Shown here piece by piece: positions 43,719 to 52,944 of a DNA stretch of 64,000 nt. Origin of the DNA: Palsa-504 sp963822765. GTDB lineage: Bacteria; Actinomycetota; Actinomycetes; Streptosporangiales; Streptosporangiaceae. Each line of letters opens with the position of its first letter. Position 1 is the stretch's first letter. The position numbers were made by a program, and so were the translations under genes. The notes beneath the pieces were generated by a model, which saw only the letters and a list, made by a program, of their open reading frames with translations, searched no databases and was not told the origin of the DNA. The stretch is from NCBI GenBank assembly GCA_963822765.1, contig CAWGJL010000052.1:1-64000 (forward strand), written 5' to 3'.

Positions 43719-44525
43719 ATGGATAACTACAGCCCGGACCCGGGGTTCTCCGGGCCGGGAGCGGGGGCACAGGCCAGCAACCCATCTGCTGGCAGGGCAG
43801 TGAGCAGCAAGGACACCGGCATTCAGCGGGCGGACGGGACGCCGGTACGGGTGCTGGTGGTGGACGACGAGCCGAGCCTGGCCGAGTTGCTGGCCAGCGT
43901 TCTGCGGTACGAGGGCTGGACGGTGAAGACCGCGGGTAACGGCGCCGATGCCGTCCGGACCGCGCGCGAGTTCCGTCCCGACGCGGTGGTGCTGGACATC
44001 ATGCTGCCCGACTTCAACGGCCTGGAGGTCATGCGCCGGCTCCGGGCCGAGATCCCGCAGGTGTGCGTGCTGTTCCTGACCGCGCGGGACGCGGTGGAGG
44101 ACCGGGTGGCGGGCATCACCGCCGGGGGCGATGACTACGTGACCAAGCCGTTCAGCCTGGAGGAAGTGCTGGCCCGGCTGCGCGGGCTGCTGCGCCGGGC
44201 CAACCTGACCCGTGCGCATACCGAGGGACTGATCGCGGTCGGCGACCTGACCATGGACGAGGATGCCCGCGAGGTCCGCAGGGACGGCGAGCTCATCGAA
44301 CTGACCGCGACCGAGTTCGAGCTGCTCCGGTTCCTCATGCGCAACCCGCGGCGCGTGCTGTCCAAGGCGCAGATCCTGGACCGGGTGTGGAACTACGACT
44401 TCGGCGGCCAGGCCCACGTGGTCGAGCTGTACATCAGCTACCTGCGCAAGAAGATCGACGCCGGCCGCGCGCCGCTGATCCACACCGTCCGCGGCGTCGG
44501 TTACGTGCTGAAGCCGGCGAGCTAA
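43719..44525 (+). CDS. OmpR/PhoB-family response regulator
   Basis: 268 residues with an unusually long N-terminal tail (~45 residues, Gly/Ser-rich). Receiver: VRVLVVDDEPSLAELLASVL, phospho-acceptor Asp in DAVVLDIMLPDFNG, LFLTARDAVEDRV, KPFSLEEVLARLR. DNA-binding winged helix: LTATEFELLRFLMRNPRRVL, RVWNYDFGGQAHVVELYISY, RGVGYVLKP. ATG 43719 has GAGG 5 nt upstream and is preferred to GTG 43704. The histidine kinase gene follows after zero intergenic bases, so the pair is one operon. Confidence 0.95.
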   Translation: MDNYSPDPGFSGPGAGAQASNPSAGRAVSSKDTGIQRADGTPVRVLVVDDEPSLAELLASVLRYEGWTVKTAGNGADAVRTAREFRPDAVVLDIMLPDFNGLEVMRRLRAEIPQVCVLFLTARDAVEDRVAGITAGGDDYVTKPFSLEEVLARLRGLLRRANLTRAHTEGLIAVGDLTMDEDAREVRRDGELIELTATEFELLRFLMRNPRRVLSKAQILDRVWNYDFGGQAHVVELYISYLRKKIDAGRAPLIHTVRGVGYVLKPAS

Positions 44526-46196
44526 ATGCCGGCGCCCGCGGTGCGGCTTCCCGGCCGGCTGGCGCGGTGGGCGCACGTGCTGTCCTACCGGACCATCAGC
44601 GGCAAGCTGATCATCGGGCTCGTTTTGCTGTTCGGGCTGGCCAGCGCCGTGGTTAGCGTGGTTACGGCCCAGTCGCTCAACAACTCGCTGATGTCCTCGC
44701 TCCGCTCGCAGGTCCAGTCCGCGACCACTACCTGGTACCACTGCGCGAACTCAGGCGACCACGGCCCGGGCGGCGATCCCGATGGCGGCGGTTCGGGGCC
44801 GGACTGCTACGGCGTGGGACAGGCCCCGGGCACGTTCCTGGCCAGCTTGTCCGCCAGCGGCACGGTGCAGGAGTGCCACTACAACACCTCCAGTTCGTGC
44901 ACGCTGACCGCGGCGGACACGGCCGCGCTGGTCAGTCTTCCGGCTCAGGGTGCGTACAACCAACCCGGCTCGGGTCCTCCGCAAGGTCCGCCACCGGACC
45001 CGCCGACTTATACCCGGATGCTGCCCTCACTGGGTGTCGAGTTCATGTTCACCAAGGTGACCGAGCCGAACAACACCATGCTGGTCACCGGGCTGCCGCT
45101 GACCACGGTGAACGCCCAGCTCGAGCACGTCGAGAACACCGAGCACATACTGTTCGCGGTGGCGCTGGGGCTGGCCGTGATCCTGGGCGCCGCGCTGGTC
45201 CAGTTCTCGCTGCGGCCGCTGCGCCGGGTGGCGGCCACGGCGACCAAGGTGACCGAGCTGCCGCTGGACTCCGGCGAGGTGACGCTGCCGGCCGGCGTGC
45301 CCGACACCGACCCGCGGACCGAGGTGGGACAGGTCGGCGCGGCGTTCAACCGGATGCTGTTCCACGTCGAACGGGCCCTGGGCCGCCGCGCGGCCAGCGA
45401 GGCCCGGCTGCGCCGGTTCGCCGCCGACGCCTCGCACGAGCTGCGCACTCCCCTGTCCGCGATCCGCGGCTACGCCGAGCTGGCCCTGCGGCACCGCGGC
45501 CCGGTGCCCGAGGACGTGACCCACGCGCTGACCCGGGTCCAGTCCGAGTCGGCCCGGATGAGCGTACTGGTCGATGACCTGCTGCTGCTGGCCCGGCTGG
45601 ACGCCGGGCGGCCGCTTGAGCGTGCGCCGGTCGACCTGTCCCGGCTGGCCATCGACGTGACCAGCGACGCGCGGGTGGCCCGGCGCGAGCATCACTGGCG
45701 GCTGGACCTGCCCAGCGACCCGGTTCTGGTCAGCGGGGACGAGCACCGGCTGCACCAGGTGCTGGCCAACCTGATGAGCAACGCGGGCAAGCACACCCCG
45801 CCCGGCTCGACGGTCAGCGTGGCCCTGTCTATTTCCGGGCACGTCCAGGCCGCTCCCGGGGTGGACTCGCAGGTGGCGCCGGACGGCGGAATGGTGGAAC
45901 GCGGCGCGCGGCCGGCCGCGCCGCGGGTCGAGCTCAGCATCACCGACGACGGACCCGGCATCCCGGCTGAACTGCTCCCCGAACTGTTCGAGCGCTTCAC
46001 CAGGGCCGATACGTCGCGGGCCCGCGACCTCGACGCGGCGGGCAAGAGCACCGGGCTGGGCCTGGCCATCGTGGACGCGGTGGTGGCCGCGCACGGCGGC
46101 AGCATCACCGTGACCAGTCAGCCCGGCCGGACCCGGTTCGCGATCTACCTGCCGCTGCTGCCCGAGCCTGCGGACATGGCCGACATAGCGGGCTGA
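44526..46196 (+). CDS. Sensor histidine kinase
   Basis: 556 residues. TM1 at about 29-49 (IIGLVLLFGLASAVVSVVTA), an extracytoplasmic loop of ~155 residues with three Cys (YHCAN, DCYGVG, QECHYN plus SSC) and a Pro/Gly-rich stretch, TM2 ILFAVALGLAVILGAALVQF, HAMP, dimerisation domain FAADASHELRTPLSAIRGYA with phospho-His, then ATPase motifs LMSNAGKHTP (N), DDGPGIPAEL (G1), ERFTRADTSR (F) and GLGLAIVDAVVAAHGG (G2). Partner of the preceding regulator. The Cys-rich loop hints at a disulfide-stabilised or redox-sensitive sensor, which is inference. Confidence 0.95.
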   Translation: MPAPAVRLPGRLARWAHVLSYRTISGKLIIGLVLLFGLASAVVSVVTAQSLNNSLMSSLRSQVQSATTTWYHCANSGDHGPGGDPDGGGSGPDCYGVGQAPGTFLASLSASGTVQECHYNTSSSCTLTAADTAALVSLPAQGAYNQPGSGPPQGPPPDPPTYTRMLPSLGVEFMFTKVTEPNNTMLVTGLPLTTVNAQLEHVENTEHILFAVALGLAVILGAALVQFSLRPLRRVAATATKVTELPLDSGEVTLPAGVPDTDPRTEVGQVGAAFNRMLFHVERALGRRAASEARLRRFAADASHELRTPLSAIRGYAELALRHRGPVPEDVTHALTRVQSESARMSVLVDDLLLLARLDAGRPLERAPVDLSRLAIDVTSDARVARREHHWRLDLPSDPVLVSGDEHRLHQVLANLMSNAGKHTPPGSTVSVALSISGHVQAAPGVDSQVAPDGGMVERGARPAAPRVELSITDDGPGIPAELLPELFERFTRADTSRARDLDAAGKSTGLGLAIVDAVVAAHGGSITVTSQPGRTRFAIYLPLLPEPADMADIAG

Positions 46197-46216
46197 CGGT
46201 GTGCTAGTTCTAGGTC

Positions 46217-46933
46217 ATGGACGGCGACCAGCAGCGGCTCCTGGCCACGATGCCGCTGCACGCGATCACCTCGACCTACGGCGAGGCCGGGCTGCGGGAC
46301 CGGTTCGCGGCCGAGATCGCGTCCTGGCCCGAGGGCGACCGGCTCCGGATGGAGCGGGCGCTGGACCTCGCCGCCCGGCTGCACGCCGATGATCGCCGGG
46401 ACCGCGAGCCGTACGTCAACCACCTGCTGCGGGTCGCGATCCGGATCATGTCGCACTACGGCGTGCACGACGCCGACGTGGTCTGCGCCGCGCTGCTGCA
46501 CGACGCGGTGGAAGATCATCCCGCGGAGCTGACCGGGGGGCGCGCCGAGCAGCCGGCCGCGCTGGCGGTGCTGGCCGAGCAGTTCGGCCCGCGGGTGGCC
46601 GGACTGGTCGGCGCGGTGACCAACCCGCCGTACGCGCCGGACCGCGACCAGGACGAGCAGTACCGGGAGCACGTCGCCGACAGCCTGCGCGATAACCCGT
46701 GGGCCCGCATCATCAAGGCCTCGGACTTTACCGACAACGGCGTCGGCCTGATCCATACCACCGGCCCCCGGCTGTACCGGCTGGCGGGCAAGTACGCGCC
46801 GCTGGTCCCGGTGCTGCGGGAGCTCATCGCCCGGCCGGATACGCCGCTGGACGCCGCGGCCAAGGAGCACATCCTGGCTCAGCTCGACCGGGCCGCCGAC
46901 CGGTTCGCGGCGCTGCGCGGGGACGCGGGCTAG
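46217..46933 (+). CDS. HD-domain hydrolase (SpoT/Mesh1-like)
   Basis: 238 residues. HD metal-site motifs: YVNHLLRVAIRIM (His), ALLHDAVEDHPAEL (HD pair), and IIKASDFTDNGVGLIHT (Asp). The order H...HD...ED...D and overall length fit the RelA/SpoT-type hydrolase domain, as in small (p)ppGpp hydrolases, but no alarmone-specific residue can be confirmed by eye. Follows the kinase by 20 bp and precedes the glycosylase without a gap, so it may be co-transcribed. Confidence 0.82.
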   Translation: MDGDQQRLLATMPLHAITSTYGEAGLRDRFAAEIASWPEGDRLRMERALDLAARLHADDRRDREPYVNHLLRVAIRIMSHYGVHDADVVCAALLHDAVEDHPAELTGGRAEQPAALAVLAEQFGPRVAGLVGAVTNPPYAPDRDQDEQYREHVADSLRDNPWARIIKASDFTDNGVGLIHTTGPRLYRLAGKYAPLVPVLRELIARPDTPLDAAAKEHILAQLDRAADRFAALRGDAG

Positions 46934-47782
46934 ATGCCGGAGGAGCCTGAGGTCGAGATCGCCCGCCGCCTGATCGCGGACCTGGCGCTGGGCCGGCGCA
47001 TCACCGGGGTCGACGACGCGGATACCTTCGTCTGCCGCCCGCACTCCCCCGGTGAGCTGCGCGAGGCGTTGACCGGGCGCACGCTGACCGCGGCGCACCG
47101 TCGCGGCAAGACCATGTGGTGCGAGACCTCGGGCCTGGACGGCTCGGCCGTCCCTGGGCCCCCTGGCCCGGACCTCGGCATCCACCTGGGCATGAGCGGC
47201 CGCATCGTGGTCACCGCCCCGGACGGCTGGGTGGCCGAGGGCGGCGACCCGCCCGGCCGGGACGCGCAGCCGCGCAAGGCCGAGTGGGACCGCTTCACGC
47301 TCGAGTTCGCCGACGGCGGCCGGCTGGCCCTGTTCGACAAGCGCCGGCTCGGGCGCATCGTGCTCAACCCCGACATCGGCGCGCTCGGTCCCGACGCGGC
47401 CGAGATCACGCTGGCCCAGTTCCGTGCCGTGATGTCCCGCGGGACGATCGCGGTCAAGGCCCGCCTGCTCGACCAGTCCAAGCTGGCCGGGGTGGGGAAC
47501 CTGCTGGCCGACGAGATCTTGTGGCAGGCCAAGGTGCCGCCCGGCACGCCGGTCAACCGCCTGGAGCGCAAGGACGTCGACCGCCTCTACCGCGCGCTGC
47601 GCAAGGTGCTGGCCGCCGCGCTGGCCACCGGCGGCGGCGCGCACATCGGCGACGTCATCGCGGCCCGCCGCCCAGGAGGCAGCTGCCCGCGCTGCGGGGC
47701 CGAGATGATGCACGGCACGGTCGGCGGCCGATCCACCTGGTGGTGCTCCCGCGAGCAGCGCGCCTGGCCGGCGCTCAGATGA
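46934..47782 (+). CDS. Fpg/Nei-family DNA glycosylase
   Basis: 282 residues. N-terminal catalytic residues after Met removal: Pro2 and Glu3 (MPEEPEVEIARRL); Lys in HRRGKTMWCE; substrate-binding LFDKRRLGRIVL; helix-two-turn-helix KLAGVGNLLADEILW. The C-terminal zinc finger shows CPRCG and WWCSREQ: the first pair is complete but the fourth Cys of the usual CxxC is replaced. Acts in base-excision repair of oxidised bases in relatives. ATG directly follows the HD-gene stop. Its end overlaps the convergent hydrolase-GT gene. Confidence 0.9.
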   Translation: MPEEPEVEIARRLIADLALGRRITGVDDADTFVCRPHSPGELREALTGRTLTAAHRRGKTMWCETSGLDGSAVPGPPGPDLGIHLGMSGRIVVTAPDGWVAEGGDPPGRDAQPRKAEWDRFTLEFADGGRLALFDKRRLGRIVLNPDIGALGPDAAEITLAQFRAVMSRGTIAVKARLLDQSKLAGVGNLLADEILWQAKVPPGTPVNRLERKDVDRLYRALRKVLAAALATGGGAHIGDVIAARRPGGSCPRCGAEMMHGTVGGRSTWWCSREQRAWPALR

Positions 47783-49896
47783 GCTCGGCCAGGAGGGCAG
47801 CGGCCCGTTTCGCGCCGTCGGTCTCCACGGGCCGGTAGCTGACCGGACGCACGACCTCCTCAGCGATGGCCGCGGCCAGCGCGTCGGGTCTGGTCTCTTC
47901 GTAGTCAACGCACCGGCCCGCGCCGTACTGTGCCAGCCGGTGCCTGACATGGAAGTTCTGCTCGAAGTGGCGGCGCAGCGGCACGTAGATGAACGGCCGC
48001 TGGCTCGCGGTGAGTTCCATGGTGGTGGTCAGCCCGCCTTGCACGACCGCCAGATCGCAGGCCGCGAGATGGCGGTAGAGGTCGTGAACGTAGCCGTGGA
48101 CCTCAAGCCCGCCATGGGATGGCAGGGAAGTAAAGGGGTCCAGGTCGATCCGGGGCCCGGCGACCAGGATCATCCTCAGTTCGGGCACCAGCCGCTTGGC
48201 CGCCGGGAAGGCGGCCGCCACCCGGCGGAGCAAGTCGGTGCCCACACCCGAGCCACCGACCGTGACCACGCAGACCTTCTCGTCGGGCCGGTAGCCCAGG
48301 TCCGCGCGGACGGCGTCGTGGTCGGTGGGCGAGATCCCGGTGATATAGCCCGAGAACTGGTAGTTCTGCTCGACCCAGTCGCGGATCAGGGGCAGCGAGT
48401 CCCCGAAGCCGTCCGGCACCACGTCGGCCGGGTTGCCGACGAACACGGAGCGGTCCCGCAGGCTGGGGAAGCGGGCGATCTGCTCGATCATCTCCGCGTT
48501 GTAGTCGGCGGTCACGGCTCGCTCCCGCTCTCCGCCGTCGGGCATCGGCAGCATGCCGACGAAGTCGGTCATCCAGGCGTAGGGCGCCCGCTTGAGCTCG
48601 GGGTTCTCGTGCAGGAAGTAGTCGATGTCCCAGGCCTCGTCGCCGACCCACAGGTCGTACGGCTCGTCCCGGACCAGGTCGTCGAACACCATGAAGTTGC
48701 TGACCAGGATCTCGTCCATGTTGCGGAGGGCCTGGAAGGCGTGCAGGTCGTGCTCGGCGGCCTCGCTCTCGATGTGCCCGGACTCGCTGGCCAGGGCGGC
48801 CGAGGCGGGGTGGATAAGCTCGCCTCGCCGCTTCAGCAGTTCGGTGACCGGGTGCTGGGCCAGCCAGTGGACCTGCAGGCCCGGCCGGAGCGCCCGCAGC
48901 TCATCGGCGATGGCCAGGTCGCGGCGGGCGTGGCCGAGTCCGATGGGCGAGGAGACGTAGAGCACCCGCTTGGGCCGGTTCAGCGGCCTGCTCCAGGTGC
49001 GCCGGACCGGTGCTGCCGGCTTCGCGGGACGGAAGCGGTCCGCGAACTCCTTGATCGCATGGTTGACGATGACCGGCTCCCGGGCCTGGGGCAGGTGCCC
49101 TACGCCCTCCAGGACCAGCAGCTCGCCGCCGGTGACTTCAGCGACCCGCTCGCCGCGCGCGAACGGCTGGCAGCGGTCGTCCTGCCCGTGCATGACCAAA
49201 ACCGGGCACCTCACCCGGCGCAGCAGCGCCTCGGTCTCCTCTCGGTTCGAGGACGCCTTCGGTCCGTCGTCGTGCAGCAGCATCGTCTCCGGGCCGATCT
49301 CCATCGCCCAGCCAACGCAGTCTTCATGCTGCTTGGTCGAATGCGGCTCGCAGAGCAGCTCTCCGAAGAAGAACTCAGCCCATCCGCGCCAGTCCCGCAG
49401 CCAGTAGTGCCGGTTCTGCTTGGCCCAGCCCTCCTCGGTGTCGAGCACCTCGTCGAAGTCGTACTGCGTGCGGGCCGGCAGCGGCGGGGTGAGGAACGGC
49501 GCCCAGGTTTCCATGGTCACCACGCCGAGCACCCGGTCGGGATGCTGGCCCGCGGTCAGCAGGGCGCGCCAGCCACTGGTGCACAACCCGACCAGGACCG
49601 CACGGTCGACGCCTGCCGCGTCCATGACCGCGATCGTGTCGGCCACCCACTCGGTGTCGGCGTAGGCCTCGCGCGGACTGCGGCCGGTCGGACCGGCCGT
49701 TGCCGCGCGGGTCGATGGTGACCACCTTGAAGAAGCGGGCCAGGTACGGCACCTGCGCTTTCCAGCACCGGGAGTGCACGATCCCGTCGATCGGGGGGAA
49801 TACCACCGTGGGTTCGCCCGCCCCGAACACCTCGTAGCCGACCTTGACGCCGTCACGCTCGATGAAGCCCTCGGTGTCGGGATACCTCGCCCGCAT
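47775..49896 (-). CDS. Alpha/beta-hydrolase-glycosyltransferase fusion 1, one frameshift
   Basis: About 705 residues. Residues ~1-290 are an alpha/beta hydrolase: MRARYPDTEGFIERDGVKVG, VVTIDPRGNGRSDRP, nucleophile elbow VGLCTSGWRALL with Cys in the nucleophile position, Asp in MHGQDDRCQP, His in GVGHLPQAREP. From ~300 a GT-B (MGT/MurG-like) glycosyltransferase: VLYVSSPIGLGHARRDLAIA, WVGDEAWDIDYFLHENPELK, VCVVTVGGSGVGTDLLRRVA, LAVVQGGLTTTMELTASQRP, YVPLRRHFEQNFHVRHRL. Near 49684 one extra base separates NGRSDRP from SPREAYADTEWVADT. Paralogue of the gene two places upstream; same operon with a methyltransferase between. Confidence 0.85.
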
Positions 49897-49929
49897 GGCC
49901 GCCTCCCTGGTCATACCTCATGTCTGGTC

Positions 49930-50736
49930 TTATGGTTCGGGTTTGCGGGCCAGGTAGCCCACGACGTTGAGCTGGGCCCGGAGCGGCAAGCCATCTCGTA
50001 GCTGCCCCTGGGCCCGCTCGACGGCGGCGCGATGGAACTCGGCCTCGCCGACGTTCTGGATGGCCTCGTACGCTGGCCCGGTCGCGGCCATCGCCCGCGC
50101 GTACACCTCCGGGTCTGCGAACTCGAAGGCGAACGGGACGTTCAGCCGCTTGACGTCGGCGAACCCGGATGATTCAAGGAGCTGCTCGCCCGCCCCGGGC
50201 CGGCCCAGCGACACCATCGCGGCCTGGTTGTCGACCTTCTCCGCAGCGGCCAGGCGGAACGGCGCCATCGCCCATACCCCCGGGGACACCTTCAGGTGAC
50301 CCCAGACGGTTATCCCGACGCGTCCGCCGGGGCGAAGGACCCGGTGTATCTCGGCCGCCGCGTAGGGTGTGGTGCCCCAGATCCCGCGGAAGCTGGTCAC
50401 CACGTCGAATGACGCCGGATCCCACGGCAGGGCGTTCATGTCGCCGACCCTGATGTCGCATTCCGGGTTCCGGTCCCTGGCCACCGCGATCAGCCTGGGC
50501 GAGGCGTCGATACCGGAGACCGAAGCACCGCGCAGGCGCGCCAGCTCGATCGCGAGCCCGGCCCCGCACGCCACGTCGAGCAGCCGGTCTCCGGCGTCGA
50601 CGCCGAGCCGGTGGTGCATGCTGACGTACTCCCGGCAGTTGCTCGGCTCGCTGAGCGTCGCGAAGTCCACCGCACTACGGCCCCAGCCCTCGTCTACCAG
50701 CGTCCACTGGGCAGTGTCCGCGTTCGGTATGGTCAT
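49930..50736 (-). CDS. Class I SAM-dependent methyltransferase
   Basis: 268 residues. Rossmann methyltransferase motifs: LLDVACGAGLAIELARLRG (I), VSGIDASPRLIAVARDRNPE (II), DMNALPWDPASFDVVTSFRG (post-II), EIHRVLRPGGRVGITVWGH (III). UbiE/Coq5-like small-molecule type; acceptor unknown. Begins 2 bp after the stop of fusion 2 and ends ~34 bp before fusion 1, so all three are co-transcribed and probably act on one product, for instance methylating the aglycone or the sugar. Confidence 0.92.
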   Translation of the reverse strand: MTIPNADTAQWTLVDEGWGRSAVDFATLSEPSNCREYVSMHHRLGVDAGDRLLDVACGAGLAIELARLRGASVSGIDASPRLIAVARDRNPECDIRVGDMNALPWDPASFDVVTSFRGIWGTTPYAAAEIHRVLRPGGRVGITVWGHLKVSPGVWAMAPFRLAAAEKVDNQAAMVSLGRPGAGEQLLESSGFADVKRLNVPFAFEFADPEVYARAMAATGPAYEAIQNVGEAEFHRAAVERAQGQLRDGLPLRAQLNVVGYLARKPEP

Positions 50737-50738
50737 CG

Positions 50739-52865
50739 CTATCCCCTCAGCAAAGTGGCGATCCGCGCGGCGGCGCGGTCCGCGCCGCCGCGCGGGATCT
50801 TACGGTAACCGGGCCTGGTGCCGGCCTCGGCCAGCGCCGTCCGCATCGTGACGGCCAGCTGGTCGGCCGTGGTCGTGGTGTAGTCCATCCGCAGGCCGGC
50901 CCGGTAGTGGTCGAGCCGGTGGGTGACGAAGTACTGCTGCTCCCAGTGACGGCGGAGCGGGAAGTAGATGAACGGCCGCCCGGTGGCGACCAGTTCCATC
51001 GTCGTGGACAGGCCGCCTTGCACGACGGCTGCGTCGGCGCAGGCCAGGTGCTCGAACAGGTCGGGCACATAGCCGCGCTTGTCCATGCCCTCAATGTCCG
51101 GCAGCAGCCGGGGATCGAGGCGCGGGCCGGTGACCAGCAGCATCCGCGCGTCCGGCACCTGCTTGCGCAGCCGCCCGAACGCGTCGCAGGTCAGCTCCAG
51201 CAGGCTCACGCCCGCCGACGTGCCTCCCACCGCGGCCACCAGCAACGGCTGGTCCTGGGGGTAGCCGAGCCGCCCCCGCAGCCGGGCGCGGTCACGATAG
51301 GCGGCGGGGTCGAACGGGAGTACGTAGGGGACCGAGGTGAACCAGCGGCTGGCCCACGGCCGGATGTCCGGCAGGCCCGGCCCGAACGACAGATCGGGCA
51401 GCTCCTCGAAGGAGCCGATGAACATGGACAGGTCGCGCAGCCGGGGAAACCGTTCACGCTTCTCGATGGAATCGGCGTTGTAGTCCGCGCACAACCCGGC
51501 TTCCCGCGGGTCGGCGGGATCGGTGGGCAGGAAGCCGATCACGTCGGTCATGAACACGTACGGCGCGATCTTCCGCTCGGGGTTCTCGTGCAGGTAGTAG
51601 TCGACCTCCCAGCACTCGTCACCCACCCACAGGTCGTAGCTGGTGTCCCGGACCACGTCATCGAACAGCAGGTAGTTCGCGCACAAGATCTCGTCCATCC
51701 GGCGGAACGCGTAGAACGCGGGCAGGTCGTGCTGCGCGGCCTCGGACTCCCAGTGCGCCGACTCGGACACCAGATCCGAGCTCGCCGGATGGATTGTCTC
51801 CCCCGCGTCGGCGAGTACCTGGGTCACGGGCGGCTGGGCCCACCAGTGGATCTCCAGGTCCGGCTCGCGCTCCCGGAGGGCCCGGGCGACGGCCAGGTCC
51901 CGCTGGACGTGCCCGAGCCCGATGGGCGAGGAGATCCACAGTGCCCGCCGAGGGCGACTGTGCGTCGCCGGCCAGACGGCCTGCTTGCGCTGCCGGCGGA
52001 CCATACCGTCCACAAAGTTACGGATAGCGTGGTTCACCGCGACCGGGTACCGCACGTGCGGCGCGTGCCCGCCACCTTCGATCACGAGCAGCTCAGCACC
52101 GGTGAGCTCGGCGATCCGCCGCGTCCGCTCGGGCGGGACGATCTTGTCCTGGTCACCGCCGATCACCAGTACCGGGCAGGCCAGCGACCGGCACAGGCGG
52201 GTCGCCTCCTGCTCGTCGGCGACCTGCTGAGGGGCGTCGGCATCGCACAGCATGGTCTCGGCGTCGGTTTGCATGCCCCACTCGACGAGGTCGTCGTAGG
52301 GCTTAGTGGAGTGCGGCTCGGTGGCGATCTGGGACATGAAGAACTCCACGTATCCCCGCCAGTCCCGTCGCCAGTAGTGCCGGTTCTCCTTGGCCCACCC
52401 CTCGGTGGTGTCGAGCTCGTCGTCGAAGGAAGTTCCGAGTCGTTCCCAGGGGTCGGCGGGCGGGATCGGCAGCGTCGGCGCGATGGCCACGATCCCGGTC
52501 ACCCGCCGCGGCTGCGCGGCGGCGAGCAGCAGCGCCCAGGGGAAGCCGCTGCAGAACGCCGCAAGTACCGCCTGCTCGGTGCCGGTCGCGTCGAGCACGG
52601 CCGCGGCATCGCTCGCGAAGGCCGTGTCGGTGTAGGCCGAGGGCTTCCTGGGCCGGTCGGACCGGCCGTTGCCGCGCGGATCGAAGGTGATCACCCGGTA
52701 GTGCCTGGCCAGGAACGGCACCTGCATTTTCCAGTGCCTGGAGTCCACGATCGCCCACGTGGGCAGCAGCAGGATCGCCGGCTGGCCGGTGCCGTGCACC
52801 TCATAGTGGATCCGCACGCCCGAATTGACCACGTAGCCCGACTCATCGGGTTGTCGTGCGCGCAT
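50739..52865 (-). CDS. Alpha/beta-hydrolase-glycosyltransferase fusion 2
   Basis: 708 residues, uninterrupted. Hydrolase part: MRARQPDESGYVVNSGVRIH, VITFDPRGNGRSDRPRKPSA, elbow VLAAFCSGFPWALLLA with Cys in the nucleophile position, Asp in IGGDQDKIVPPERT, His in GGGHAPHVRYP. Glycosyltransferase part: LWISSPIGLGHVQRDLAVAR, WVGDECWEVDYYLHENPERK, LVAAVGGTSAGVSLLELTCD, AAVVQGGLSTTMELVATGRP, FPLRRHWEQQYFVTHRLDHY. The Gly-rich VQGGLSTT motif and the C-terminal HWEQQ resemble nucleotide-sugar binding sites of MGT/GT1 enzymes. No signal peptide. Intact version of the duplicated fusion. Confidence 0.9.
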   Translation of the reverse strand: MRARQPDESGYVVNSGVRIHYEVHGTGQPAILLLPTWAIVDSRHWKMQVPFLARHYRVITFDPRGNGRSDRPRKPSAYTDTAFASDAAAVLDATGTEQAVLAAFCSGFPWALLLAAAQPRRVTGIVAIAPTLPIPPADPWERLGTSFDDELDTTEGWAKENRHYWRRDWRGYVEFFMSQIATEPHSTKPYDDLVEWGMQTDAETMLCDADAPQQVADEQEATRLCRSLACPVLVIGGDQDKIVPPERTRRIAELTGAELLVIEGGGHAPHVRYPVAVNHAIRNFVDGMVRRQRKQAVWPATHSRPRRALWISSPIGLGHVQRDLAVARALREREPDLEIHWWAQPPVTQVLADAGETIHPASSDLVSESAHWESEAAQHDLPAFYAFRRMDEILCANYLLFDDVVRDTSYDLWVGDECWEVDYYLHENPERKIAPYVFMTDVIGFLPTDPADPREAGLCADYNADSIEKRERFPRLRDLSMFIGSFEELPDLSFGPGLPDIRPWASRWFTSVPYVLPFDPAAYRDRARLRGRLGYPQDQPLLVAAVGGTSAGVSLLELTCDAFGRLRKQVPDARMLLVTGPRLDPRLLPDIEGMDKRGYVPDLFEHLACADAAVVQGGLSTTMELVATGRPFIYFPLRRHWEQQYFVTHRLDHYRAGLRMDYTTTTADQLAVTMRTALAEAGTRPGYRKIPRGGADRAAARIATLLRG

Positions 52866-52944
52866 CAGGGCACCCCCAAACGACTGCTAGCCAGCAGCGT
52901 AGAGCCTGTGGACAGGACCGGCTATCGGGGAAAACCACTAGGTG

